Position numbers and translations under genes: made by a program. A stretch of DNA of 64,000 nt, from positions 35,898 through 99,897 of the forward strand of contig JBCCGK010000035.1 of assembly GCA_039029315.1 (NCBI GenBank). Reading direction: 5' to 3'. The first letter of the stretch is position 1. Each line of letters starts with the position of its first letter. The notes under the pieces were generated by a model. It was given only the letters and a program-made list of their open reading frames with translations. It was not told the DNA's origin and ran no database searches. Shown here piece by piece: positions 17,051 through 25,759 of this stretch. Source of the DNA: JBCCCJ01 sp039029315. GTDB taxonomy: Bacteria > Bacteroidota > Bacteroidia > J057.

Positions 17051-18481
17051 TTAGGCAACAACTGCTGGAAGCTTATTCGCCCAGGGGAGTGCCTGTTCCA
17101 ACTGGCCGGAAAGCCTGAACAAAGTCGCCTCATCCCCAAATCTTCCAACCAACTGAATGCCGATCGGCAATCCTTCTTCACTCCAGTACAAAGGTACAGA
17201 GGCTGCGGGCTGCCCCGTAACATTGAACAAAGCAGTAAAAGGACTGAAAGAAGAAGATCGTAGAAATGGTGCCATCGGATTTTCGGCTGATTGTGCAAAC
17301 TCACCGATGGGAACAGGAATTTCTCCCAGGCTAGGGGAGAGCCAGACATCGATCTCTGTGAACAATTGCCCGATTGCTCTGGCAACCCGATGTAAGCCGA
17401 GTCGCGCCATTTCATAGTCAGCAGCAGAAGTATTTTTGGCGATCTGATACAAAGCCCAGGTCATAGGCTCTACCATCTCCGGTTTGGGTTCTTGTTTGGT
17501 AATCCGCTTGAGCAGAGAGAGAGGAGTTGTTGCGCCAGCAGCCCACATAAGGGTGAACATGTGGGCGATAGTCTTGCCATCAAATACCCTGGGTAGTTCT
17601 TGTTCGAATACTTCATGTCCCAGAGATTCAAGAAGTTGTGCTGCTTTGCTTGCCGCGTTCGCACATTGCGAATCAATCTTTCCGCCCATTGGAGTTCGTG
17701 TCGTGAAGCCAATCTTCAGCTTGCGTGGTGCTTTCCCAACTTCTTCTAGATACGAGGCAACTTGTGGAGGAGCATAATACAGGTCCCCAGGTTCTGGGCC
17801 AGCAGTAGCATCCAGCATCGCAGCACTGTCTCTGACACTGATGCTGACAATATGCTCTGCCGCTAGTCCACTGATCAATTCTCCAAAATTAGGCCCCAAT
17901 GGATTTCGCCCTCTTGTAGGTTTGAGGCCGAATAAGCCACAACAGGAAGCAGGAATTCGGATGGAGCCTCCGCCATCATTGGCATGGGCAACAGGAACGA
18001 TTCTGGCAGCAACGGCAGCGGCTGATCCACCACTTGAGCCACCAGGAGTCCTGCTCAGGTCCCATGGATTGTGTGTAGCGCCAAAATCCGTAGGTTCTGT
18101 AACTGGCAGCAAGCCGAATTCTGGCAAATTGGTTTTGCCAAGGGTAATCAAACCAGCCTCTCGGTATCGCTTGACCAATGTACTATCGCGATCAGCTACA
18201 GCAGCAGACAACAATTTTGTTCCTGTCATTGTAGGACTCCCCTTGTAAGCTGCGATGGTATCTTTGACCAAAAAAGGGACACCTTTGAATGGACCTTCTG
18301 GCAACGAGCCTTTCGCTGTTGCTCTTGCTTCGTCATAAAAAAACTGAATCACTGCATTCAATTGTGGATTCAATTGCTCTATTGCGTTGATAGAGAGTTC
18401 GATAAGTTCGGAAGGATGGATCTCGCCTTTGCGGATCAACTCGGCCTGTGCCAGGCCGTCCAGGTGTAGGATGGAGGTCAT
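17051..18481 (-). CDS. Amidase (amidase signature family)
   Basis: A 476-residue enzyme with the amidase signature: catalytic Lys in GVPFLVKDTIAA, the Gly/Ser-rich RTPGGSSGGSAAAVAA with the cis-Ser, and DGGGSIRIPASCCGLFGLKP with the nucleophilic Ser. It hydrolyses an amide bond; substrate unknown. It is not obviously GatA: no gatB or gatC nearby and the C-terminal half resembles 6-aminohexanoate-cyclic-dimer hydrolase-type amidases (inference). Full family length and no signal peptide, hence cytoplasmic. About 190 nt of gene-free DNA separate it from the kinase gene downstream. Confidence 0.9.
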   Translation of the reverse strand: MTSILHLDGLAQAELIRKGEIHPSELIELSINAIEQLNPQLNAVIQFFYDEARATAKGSLPEGPFKGVPFLVKDTIAAYKGSPTMTGTKLLSAAVADRDSTLVKRYREAGLITLGKTNLPEFGLLPVTEPTDFGATHNPWDLSRTPGGSSGGSAAAVAARIVPVAHANDGGGSIRIPASCCGLFGLKPTRGRNPLGPNFGELISGLAAEHIVSISVRDSAAMLDATAGPEPGDLYYAPPQVASYLEEVGKAPRKLKIGFTTRTPMGGKIDSQCANAASKAAQLLESLGHEVFEQELPRVFDGKTIAHMFTLMWAAGATTPLSLLKRITKQEPKPEMVEPMTWALYQIAKNTSAADYEMARLGLHRVARAIGQLFTEIDVWLSPSLGEIPVPIGEFAQSAENPMAPFLRSSSFSPFTALFNVTGQPAASVPLYWSEEGLPIGIQLVGRFGDEATLFRLSGQLEQALPWANKLPAVVA

Positions 18482-18594
18482 ACGACTGATAGTAAGCGCA
18501 CAAGGTACATAAGGATTTCGGAAAAAGTGTTTTGGGTCCTGAGAATGTTGCGACTACTATTACAGAATTATTCGATCTGATCAGATTTCAACAC

Positions 18595-19347
18595 ATGTCT
18601 ATTTCGCCCGGATTCATTCCTGCCTCTGTAATTCACGACACATCCATTCCTCCTGCACCGTCAAAAAAAGAAGTTTCTCTTCGACATTTGTTTCTGCGTC
18701 AGCTTTTTTCGGAAATTTCCGGTTTCCATTATACGCTATTGAGCCATTTTTTCCGATCGCCCTATGAATTGGGATTTCAGTCCGAATTGCAATTTCTGGT
18801 GGACCGGAATGAACTTGAAGACTGGGAACTCCATTGTCGATATTCCCCTTATGTTCAGAGCTGCGCGGTGGAGGTAGATGTTTTTCATGCCAGCTATTCG
18901 ATTGGTTTCACAGACGGAACAGAGGTGAAGCTGCAATTTGTTCTATCTGTAGATGCTGGACATGAATCGCTGGTTCGATTGGAACAAATCCTTCAGCACA
19001 CCTATATCAATCGACATGGCATCAAAGTCAGTTCATCCAGCTCGATGTTTGCCTATTGGTTTGTGCAATATTGTTTGCAGGACAAAAGTTTGCCGCTTGA
19101 CTATCAGCTGTTTTTTACCTCTCTATCATTGAAAGATAGATATGCCATTCTGGAACTGATGCAGGAAGAATATGGACTTCCAATGAAAAATCTGGGACAG
19201 GCGTTTTTATTGCCCACATCCTTCAAAGAGGCATTGATTTGTCAGACTCATCAATCGGAAGATCAGTCTTTCTCCAACTGGGTTCGGACTTCCTGGAATT
19301 ATCTAAGTTCTATTCCTGAGACAATTTTTTCGAAAAAGTCTGCCTAA
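18595..19347 (+). CDS. Hypothetical protein
   Basis: A 250-residue protein, MSISPGFIPAS..., with no domain I recognise. I place the start at the ATG 18595; a frame-extending TTG lies at 18532. The middle contains beta strands (CAVEVDVFHASYSIGFTDG) and the C-terminal third is helical. No signal peptide or membrane segment, so probably cytoplasmic. It is divergent from the amidase gene and followed 72 nt later by a TPR gene with its own promoter. Confidence 0.7.
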   Translation: MSISPGFIPASVIHDTSIPPAPSKKEVSLRHLFLRQLFSEISGFHYTLLSHFFRSPYELGFQSELQFLVDRNELEDWELHCRYSPYVQSCAVEVDVFHASYSIGFTDGTEVKLQFVLSVDAGHESLVRLEQILQHTYINRHGIKVSSSSSMFAYWFVQYCLQDKSLPLDYQLFFTSLSLKDRYAILELMQEEYGLPMKNLGQAFLLPTSFKEALICQTHQSEDQSFSNWVRTSWNYLSSIPETIFSKKSA

Positions 19348-19349
19348 AG

Positions 19350-19382
19350 TTGCCAAAGCCCAACGGATTCATGCTACATTTG
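19350..19382 (+). promoter_or_regulatory. Bacteroidota-type promoter for the TPR gene
   Basis: TTG at 19350-19352, 22-nt spacer, then TACATTTG at 19375-19382, a perfect match to the -7 consensus TAnnTTTG. The expected transcript start lies about 30 nt before the TPR gene start at 19420. Confidence 0.5.
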
Positions 19383-19419
19383 AGAATGAATTATTCGCTT
19401 CGAATTTTGTTCACCTCAA

Positions 19420-20406
19420 ATGTATCGGGATATGGATGCTTCTACTGATTCTTTGGAGACCCTCGCCCAAAAAGGGTGGGACGTATTGAATGCAGAGCAA
19501 TTCGATGAAGCCAGAGTGATTGGCGAACAACTCATCGCTCAGCAACACATCGACGGTTATAGAATTCTGGCAGAGATCTACCGATTGGAAGAAGAGCCTG
19601 AGGATGGAATTGCGATTCTCAAACAAGGGGTTCGGGCTTTTGATCAGAACTGGGAACTCCATCTGGAACTGGGCAATATGTTGTCAGAAGTAGGCAAACC
19701 CCAAGAAGCCATAGAAGCCTATCACACAGCAAAAGATCTTCCCAATGCCGAAATCCACTGGTTAGAAATCAATCATGCTGCTGCCCGCTTCAAGTTGGGG
19801 GAGATAGAGGAAGCATTGACACAACTGCAGGAAATCAGCGAACCCACAGCGATGGCAGAAGCCTTTCTGATGCAGATGAACATTCTGGAAGTCATCAACA
19901 GACAGGATCTGATTCTTCAGATAGCAGAAGAGGATTTGGAAAAGATCCCAGCACCAGAGGATGACGATGGGGCAGACACATTGTCAAAAATTTGTACCAA
20001 AATAGCCAGTGCTGCCTATCATCAGGAAGAAGAAAGAGAGAAAGTGATGCATTATGTCCAGCAAGCACTCTTCCTGTTTCGGGAAAATGAAGAGGCATTG
20101 TGGTTGCTCAGGGAATTACAACCAGAATTTTCGGATACTGCGCGGATGTATGTGCTGCTAGTCAGTGGAGAGTTTGTGCAAGATGAAGGGGAGGAGGCCG
20201 AAGGATTCCTGAGTTCTTATGGCATCATAGCAGAAGATACAAATGAGGCCATGGAAATGATCAAATCTTTTGAAAAACTGGTAGAAGAGGTCAATCCCGA
20301 CTCCCTCAAAATAGTTGAAGTTGACGAAGCCGAGAATGAAGATGATGACGCCAAAGGGCTCTATTTTGTTAGCGGATTTGGAGTATTAGAGAATATTGAA
20401 GAGTAA
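19420..20406 (+). CDS. TPR-repeat protein
   Basis: A 328-residue acidic, all-helical protein with TPR-like units (LAQKGWDVLNAEQFDEARVIGE; LAEIYRLEEEPEDGIAIL; LHLELGNMLSEVGKPQEAIEAY). No signal peptide, so cytoplasmic. The C-terminal 70 residues are very acidic (VDEAENEDDDAKG). TPRs mediate protein-protein contacts; partner unknown. The alternative start at 19432 (MDAST) is equally plausible. It converges with the next gene, their stop codons only 3 nt apart. Confidence 0.8.
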   Translation: MYRDMDASTDSLETLAQKGWDVLNAEQFDEARVIGEQLIAQQHIDGYRILAEIYRLEEEPEDGIAILKQGVRAFDQNWELHLELGNMLSEVGKPQEAIEAYHTAKDLPNAEIHWLEINHAAARFKLGEIEEALTQLQEISEPTAMAEAFLMQMNILEVINRQDLILQIAEEDLEKIPAPEDDDGADTLSKICTKIASAAYHQEEEREKVMHYVQQALFLFRENEEALWLLRELQPEFSDTARMYVLLVSGEFVQDEGEEAEGFLSSYGIIAEDTNEAMEMIKSFEKLVEEVNPDSLKIVEVDEAENEDDDAKGLYFVSGFGVLENIEE

Positions 20407-20409
20407 TCC

Positions 20410-21084
20410 TCAAAATGCGAACCCCGCCCTAAACTGGGATACAGGGAGGATCTGCCAAAACTTCTCTGTATGCTTTGGAAAAAAATGCTGTGTTCGTTTG
20501 GGATCTCCATAGGCTGCTTTGAATCCTAGTCTGATGTCGACAAAGCCGTGTTTGAGGATTTTTACCTGCCAGCCGAGATGTGGAATCAATGAGAGATTAT
20601 CTGAAAAATAGTGGGGGACATCATCCGGATTCCATGCTGGACGAACCGGGAGCATTCGTGTTCCGAGATTCAGCCCCACATAACTTCCGACCAGATTAGA
20701 TACCTGCCTGCCATAGGTGATTCGCTTCTTTTGATGGTAGTAAAATCTCGGCCCTACCGATACAGCCACCACTCCATTGGCCGTTTGGGAAGGGGAAGGA
20801 TGATTCCCACCAAACCGAAGGAAGTACATTGTGCGAACTTCTCCCTGTACCGACCATAGAGTCCGAACCTTTCGTTCATACCCGACAGACAACAAGCCCG
20901 CCATCTGTTTTCGGTTGACTTGTGTGAATAATCCGGCGAGGTTCACAGATAACATGTCCTTTTCTGATTGAAGATACCCAAAAGGATCATTGTAGCACCA
21001 AGAGTCGAGGGAAGAGGAGTGAGAATCAGGTTGGGAAAAAAGAATGAGAGGAAGACAAAAAACAATGAGTAGAAGTTGTTTCAT
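20410..21084 (-). CDS. Outer-membrane beta-barrel-like protein, unknown
   Basis: A 224-residue protein with a signal peptide (MKQLLLIVFCLPLILFSQ) and alternating strands rich in aromatic residues (VSVGPRFYYH, YVGLNLGTRML, FVDIRLGFKAAYG), ending in the Phe-terminated FRAGFAF typical of barrels recognised by the BAM complex. No specific family. It may belong to the small outer-membrane barrels of unknown role common in Bacteroidota. Transcribed towards the TPR gene. Confidence 0.7.
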   Translation of the reverse strand: MKQLLLIVFCLPLILFSQPDSHSSSLDSWCYNDPFGYLQSEKDMLSVNLAGLFTQVNRKQMAGLLSVGYERKVRTLWSVQGEVRTMYFLRFGGNHPSPSQTANGVVAVSVGPRFYYHQKKRITYGRQVSNLVGSYVGLNLGTRMLPVRPAWNPDDVPHYFSDNLSLIPHLGWQVKILKHGFVDIRLGFKAAYGDPKRTQHFFPKHTEKFWQILPVSQFRAGFAF

Positions 21085-21208
21085 GAGCAGGTGAATGAAA
21101 GGGAGTAATACTAGAAAATACTAGGATCATCTGGGTAGACTAAAGATACAAAATCTTTTAGACTAATTCGCATAAAAAAAAATTCCTGTTTTCAAACTTC
21201 TTTCCCTT

Positions 21209-22378
21209 TTATGAGACCTGTTGAAACTTGATGCATAGAATTCCGGGAAGGTCATGATATTCATGGAGCAGAGTCAACTGGCCGCTTTGGTCATCAATCC
21301 GGAAGACCAAAAGATTGTCTGAATTGCGATTGCCAAGCACAAGGAACTGACCATCAGGAGAGATGGCAAAATTTCGAGGAAATTTGCCGCGGCTAGGCTC
21401 TCTTCCGACCAACGTCAATCGACCGTCTGCCTGGACCTGAAAAATCGTAAGACTATTGTGTCCGCGATTGGCAGCATACAAGAAGCGCCCATCTGGTGTG
21501 AGGTGTATATCAGAGGATTTGTTGAATGCTGTGAAATCGGCAGGGAGGAGAGGATAAGAGGCAAGGGTATCCATGAGGCCATAATCTTCCGCAAGCTGGA
21601 CAGAGGTAACCTGAGCGCTCAGTTCGTCAAGCACATAGGCAATGCGGAGTTCTTGATGGATATCAACATGTCGGGGACCAGATCCCGGGGCAAATCGAAC
21701 AAATGGAACCTTGGAAGGGACCAACTGTCCATTGTCCCAGGAGTAGGACATCAGTTGATCAGTCCCCAGATCAGGAACGAACACATATTTTTGGTTGGGA
21801 GTAGAGACAATCATGTGGGGATGTGCACGTTCCTGACGTTGTGGATTCACACTAGACCCTTCATGCCTAATCTCTTGTGCGAGAGAAGCCGGTTTGCCTT
21901 GAGGATCCAGAACCAGTCGCTGGATACTGCTCCCACTATAATAGGCTACAAGCATCTGTTGGCCGCCATCCGCGCTTGATATATGACAAGGGCCCTTGGT
22001 TTCAGTCGCCAATTCTCCCAGCCACCTCAATGTGCCTTTGGAAGCCATCTCAAATCCGCCGATTGTACCCTGCCCCTCTTTCATATAGACCGCATACAAT
22101 CCTGTTCCATCAGGGGTGAGGTCAAAAAAGGAGACTTTCGGGAGCTGGTTATTGGAAGCAATAAGTTCCAGCTTGCCAGTTGTCGGGTCCATAGAAAAAC
22201 TTCGTAACCCAGTGGGCAGGCTGTCATGACTGGTGGCTACCCAAACCACCATAGAGGAGGAAGAAGCAGAATCTTCGGATGAACTGACCGAGGTAGTTCC
22301 GGTTCGACAGGAGGTAGAACATGCCAACAAACCAATCAGGAGACTGTGGCACAGGAAGAGGAAGGAGTAATTATTCAT
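21209..22378 (-). CDS. Lactonase-family beta-propeller, lipoprotein or exported
   Basis: A 389-residue protein. The N-terminus (MNNYSFLFLCHSLLIGLLACSTSC) is a signal, probably lipoprotein type. The rest is a seven-bladed propeller of the 6-phosphogluconolactonase/YbhE type: FFDLTPDGTGLYAVY, GSGPRHVDIH, DIHLTPDGRFLYAANRGHNS, NFAISPDGQFLVLGNRNSDN. Cytoplasmic members open 6-phosphogluconolactone; exported members have unclear substrates. Its ATG overlaps the stop of the preceding small lipoprotein gene by 8 nt, so the two are co-translated. Confidence 0.88.
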   Translation of the reverse strand: MNNYSFLFLCHSLLIGLLACSTSCRTGTTSVSSSEDSASSSSMVVWVATSHDSLPTGLRSFSMDPTTGKLELIASNNQLPKVSFFDLTPDGTGLYAVYMKEGQGTIGGFEMASKGTLRWLGELATETKGPCHISSADGGQQMLVAYYSGSSIQRLVLDPQGKPASLAQEIRHEGSSVNPQRQERAHPHMIVSTPNQKYVFVPDLGTDQLMSYSWDNGQLVPSKVPFVRFAPGSGPRHVDIHQELRIAYVLDELSAQVTSVQLAEDYGLMDTLASYPLLPADFTAFNKSSDIHLTPDGRFLYAANRGHNSLTIFQVQADGRLTLVGREPSRGKFPRNFAISPDGQFLVLGNRNSDNLLVFRIDDQSGQLTLLHEYHDLPGILCIKFQQVS

Positions 22379-22688
22379 ATTGGTTCAATTCCATTTCAAT
22401 TCGACTGGGAAACTTCATTCGACCACTATGCCAATAATGAAACGCTTGCATATCCTCAAATTCGCACCCTTTTGCCTGCTCATAGAGTGATCTTTCTTCC
22501 AGTTGGAGGCGTTTCAACTCCACGATATATTGTGCCATACCCAGCTCATACCGCTTTTGATGGATCAGCTCAAAGGACTTGTACAATTGTTGATCTTGCG
22601 TGTACAAAAGGGTCGCACAAGACCTTTGCTCGGTTTGCTCGCAGGAAATACTGAACAGAATACTGATACAAAGAATACACCACCGCAT
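22371..22688 (-). CDS. Small lipoprotein upstream of the lactonase
   Basis: A 105-residue protein starting MRWCILCISILFSISC, a short lipoprotein signal, followed by a helical segment with many Gln, Glu and Tyr residues and ending MELNQYE. I prefer the ATG at 22688 over 22706 as it gives a normal signal peptide. Its last codons overlap the start of the lactonase gene, so they are probably made together. No family recognised. Confidence 0.65.
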   Translation of the reverse strand: MRWCILCISILFSISCEQTEQRSCATLLYTQDQQLYKSFELIHQKRYELGMAQYIVELKRLQLEERSLYEQAKGCEFEDMQAFHYWHSGRMKFPSRIEMELNQYE

Positions 22689-22795
22689 ATGCTCCAAATA
22701 CATCATATGATAATCCTGCTACAAGATAAGAACAGATGCCTGAACAATGCCAGACATCTGTGCTGAATTATATACAAAACTGTTGAATAGATCGC

Positions 22796-24229
22796 TTATT
22801 CTACTCTGGACATGCTTAGAGAATTTCTCTTCAAAAGATAGGCCGCATCATCTTGCGGAAGCGATCCCACAAGTATTTCTGAAGGAGGTTGCTGAAATTC
22901 GGTCAGGGTCAAGTTGGCAGTGACCCTGCCCTCATCTCCTGTAATGGCGATCTCAATATACTCCTGGGGCTGCAGGAGTGTCTGAAAACGCGGAGTCTGA
23001 TAATAGGGTTCTTTCTGCCCCCAGACGTGAGTAGTGCCTTTGATCAAATCTTCAAACATCATTGGCTCCATGCGATCAATGAGGCGTCCATCCTCAGTAT
23101 AGTGATTGATCTCCAGGCTAACATCTTCCTCGTCCCCATAATTCCAATTGCTTGGTTCTGGAACACGCTTATAGTCTCCCAGGCTGATCTCAACAGTGTA
23201 TAGATCTGCCTGCCCAGCCGGACCGTGAGATAAATACGGTTCCAGTTCTGTAGCGGTGGGAATGGCATCTCTTTCTCGAAACTTCCACCACATCGCTGTG
23301 TGATCAGCATTAGCAGCTGCAATCACAAGATTGTCGGACGGTCCAGCTACAGCTACCCCTCTACTGTTGAAGAGGATTCTTTCCAACTCTTGTTCCAGTT
23401 CCCAGCTCCCGCTAGTTGTCTGTCTGTAGAGGACAATTTTTCCAGAATCAAATCCCTGAGTAGGAGTGAAATTGTCGTTTGTTCCCAATCTTAGGGTTCC
23501 GAGGGAGTAACTGAGATAAGGAGATCCTTTGGAACGGATAGGAGAACCGTTGATGTCTTGAACAACAAGTCCGGGAAGAGGGTCCCAGGACATGCCATCG
23601 GGAGAGTTGAGCATATACAGATCGCCCGGGGCTGAACTTCTGTAGATGAGAATGAATCCATCAGTGGTCCAGCTCATCGCGACAGATCGCTCTATGTTCG
23701 GAACCGAAACTCGGTTGGCTGCCCCTGAACCATTTGGCAAGAGTTGACGAATGACAATCTCATTTCCCTCCCTGAAGGCTGTCCACCAGCTTTGATCAGT
23801 ATAGTTGTAGACAACTGCAGGTCTGGAATCAATTGTAGGTTGATAGGTCCCATAGGTCTTGTCGCCACCCCAGGCAAGTCCATCGTTTGAAGATTGTGAA
23901 TGCAATCTTCCACTGGGATCGAACCAGACCAATAAGTATTCTTGTGTATTGGTACCGATTCCCGCCGAAACCTGGGGATGGGCTGGTGATTTTGCCCCGG
24001 AAGGAGTTCTTGGATAATTGGGACCAGACCAATTTGCACCATCTGTAGAAACCCTGCTTTCTACAAAGCCTGTTTGATCTCCATGAGTAGTGACGAGCAC
24101 AAATCTGGATGGGAGATTTTCTTGAGCAGTGCGAATGATGGTCTGGCAGGCATCACATCCCATAAGGAGACTGATCCCCAGACATAAGATAGACAGGCGC
24201 ATGTAACGAAAAGAAAGAAATTGATTCAT
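22796..24229 (-). CDS. Lipoprotein with sialidase-like beta-propeller
   Basis: A 477-residue protein with lipobox SLLMGC. The mature part carries repeated blades with sialidase/BNR-like patterns: VESRVSTDGANWSGP, LHSQSSNDGLAWGG, LYMLNSPDGMSWDP. These Asp-box-like turns mark a six-bladed propeller; catalytic residues of true sialidases are not evident, so it is more likely a binding protein. The C-terminal 120 residues form a separate beta region. A start at 24202 is possible. No operon partners. Confidence 0.72.
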   Translation of the reverse strand: MNQFLSFRYMRLSILCLGISLLMGCDACQTIIRTAQENLPSRFVLVTTHGDQTGFVESRVSTDGANWSGPNYPRTPSGAKSPAHPQVSAGIGTNTQEYLLVWFDPSGRLHSQSSNDGLAWGGDKTYGTYQPTIDSRPAVVYNYTDQSWWTAFREGNEIVIRQLLPNGSGAANRVSVPNIERSVAMSWTTDGFILIYRSSAPGDLYMLNSPDGMSWDPLPGLVVQDINGSPIRSKGSPYLSYSLGTLRLGTNDNFTPTQGFDSGKIVLYRQTTSGSWELEQELERILFNSRGVAVAGPSDNLVIAAANADHTAMWWKFRERDAIPTATELEPYLSHGPAGQADLYTVEISLGDYKRVPEPSNWNYGDEEDVSLEINHYTEDGRLIDRMEPMMFEDLIKGTTHVWGQKEPYYQTPRFQTLLQPQEYIEIAITGDEGRVTANLTLTEFQQPPSEILVGSLPQDDAAYLLKRNSLSMSRVE

Positions 24230-24377
24230 GTTGATGTGAGTTATGATGAATGGATATCAAGCGTGAAAGGAATTCATCAGATTCCCTTCCCTAGTTGGAG
24301 AGTCTGAATCATTCAAAAAATATCACCAGCTTTTTGTAATTTTCCACGCACTTCACTTAACTCTCAATTTCTTCACT

Positions 24378-24899
24378 ATGCCAAAATTTTCTGTTCTCAA
24401 CTTCAAACAATGGATCGATGACAATCGACATCTGCTCAAGCCTCCAGTAGGGAACAAGGTCGTCTATGAGGAAACTGAAGATTTTATTGTCATGGTGGTC
24501 GGAGGCCCTAATCAGCGAACAGACTATCACTACAATCAGACGGAGGAGTTTTTCTACATGTTGGAAGGGGATATGGTGTTGAAAATTCAGGAAGATGGAA
24601 AAGCTGTCGATATCCCTATTAAGGAAGGCGAAATATTTCTTCTGCCTCCAGAAGTGCCGCATTCTCCACAGAGAGGAGCCGGAAGTATCGGTTTGGTAAT
24701 TGAGCGAAAAAGAGGCTCAACACATACTGATGGTCTGATGTGGTATTGTCTGAACTGCAACAACAAGATATTTGAAGAAAAATTCCCCCTGGAAAATATC
24801 ATGACCCAGATGCAAGGAGTATTTGAGAAGTTTTATGCCTCAGAGGCCTATAGGACTTGTGACAATTGCGGTGCTGTGATGCCACTTCCCACAAAGTAG
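24378..24899 (+). CDS. nbaC: 3-hydroxyanthranilate 3,4-dioxygenase
   Basis: A 173-residue cupin matching 3-hydroxyanthranilate dioxygenase over its length. Iron ligands H51 (DYHYNQTEEF), E57 and H95 (PPEVPHSPQR) are present, as are R47 and R99 that hold the substrate. The C-terminal rubredoxin-like iron site is complete with C124/C127 and C161/C164. It opens 3-hydroxyanthranilate to the precursor of quinolinate, feeding NAD synthesis, or acts in tryptophan or nitrobenzoate breakdown. No other kynurenine-pathway genes lie in the window. The hydrolase gene follows after 4 nt, so they form an operon. Confidence 0.92.
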   Translation: MPKFSVLNFKQWIDDNRHLLKPPVGNKVVYEETEDFIVMVVGGPNQRTDYHYNQTEEFFYMLEGDMVLKIQEDGKAVDIPIKEGEIFLLPPEVPHSPQRGAGSIGLVIERKRGSTHTDGLMWYCLNCNNKIFEEKFPLENIMTQMQGVFEKFYASEAYRTCDNCGAVMPLPTK

Positions 24900-24903
24900 T
24901 CTT

Positions 24904-25734
24904 ATGAAGATTTTGTTGGGGATTTCAGTTGGTGCACTAATTGTATATGGACTGATCTGTCTTGGAATCTATATGTTACAGGAAAAACTGATTTTTCCCG
25001 GTCCATCATTGTCCTCCGAATACAAATTTTTTATTCCCCCTCATCTTACTGTCAAGGAGGTGCATCTAGACAAAGGATCTGCACACCTTCATGGATTCTA
25101 TGTCCAAGCTTCTCAATCGCAAGGAGTGGTTTTGTTCTTTCATGGCAATGGCGGCTCCGTTCAGGATTGGATTACCGTCGCAGATCGATTTGTGGATAGA
25201 GGATTTGATATTCTGATCATGGACTACCGAGGATACGGAAAGAGTAGGGGAGAAAGAAGTCAAGCCCTGTTATTAGAAGATGCAGAAGCGGCCTATGAAT
25301 ACCTTCGAAAAGATTGGCCTGACCGATCTATCCTTGTCTATGGTCGTTCGCTGGGAAGTGGGTTTGCTTCCTATATCGCTGCTCGACATCCCGTGGGCTG
25401 TTTGATGATGGAAACCCCCTACCTCTCATTGCTGAAAATTTCAAAGGATCGCTTTCCGTACTTACCAGTGAACTACTTGATGCAATATCCGATGCCTTCA
25501 AGAGAGTATCTGACACAGGTGGATTGTCCAATCTTCTTGATTCATGGAACAGCGGATCGGGTCATCCCGGTGCAGCATAGTCAAGAACTCTCACGAATTC
25601 CCCAAAACAAATATGTGGTGTATGAGGAAGTGGCAGGGGGAACACATCATGATCTTGAGTTATATCCACAATATCGGGATTGGTTGGAAGAAGGCCTTGA
25701 AGCACTCCCCTCAGCACAAAATGACGTTGAATAA
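24904..25734 (+). CDS. Membrane-anchored alpha/beta hydrolase (BEM46/ABHD13-like)
   Basis: A 276-residue hydrolase with an N-terminal membrane anchor (ISVGALIVYGLICLGIYML). Motifs: oxyanion HGNGG, nucleophile Ser in VYGRSLGSG, the acid in HGTADRVIP and the His in GGTHHD. This set defines the serine hydrolases close to eukaryotic BEM46/ABHD13; substrates unknown. It begins 4 nt after the dioxygenase gene. The co-transcription is probably a local association and not a known pathway. Confidence 0.88.
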   Translation: MKILLGISVGALIVYGLICLGIYMLQEKLIFPGPSLSSEYKFFIPPHLTVKEVHLDKGSAHLHGFYVQASQSQGVVLFFHGNGGSVQDWITVADRFVDRGFDILIMDYRGYGKSRGERSQALLLEDAEAAYEYLRKDWPDRSILVYGRSLGSGFASYIAARHPVGCLMMETPYLSLLKISKDRFPYLPVNYLMQYPMPSREYLTQVDCPIFLIHGTADRVIPVQHSQELSRIPQNKYVVYEEVAGGTHHDLELYPQYRDWLEEGLEALPSAQNDVE

Positions 25735-25759
25735 GGGAAACGATCTGACCTCAAAAATT

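Noticed and set aside
16918..17415. A 165-residue open frame on the minus strand
   Set aside because: It overlaps the C-terminal part of the amidase gene in another frame and its sequence looks like a shadow (no domain, irregular composition). The 190-bp gap beyond the amidase holds nothing else I can name.
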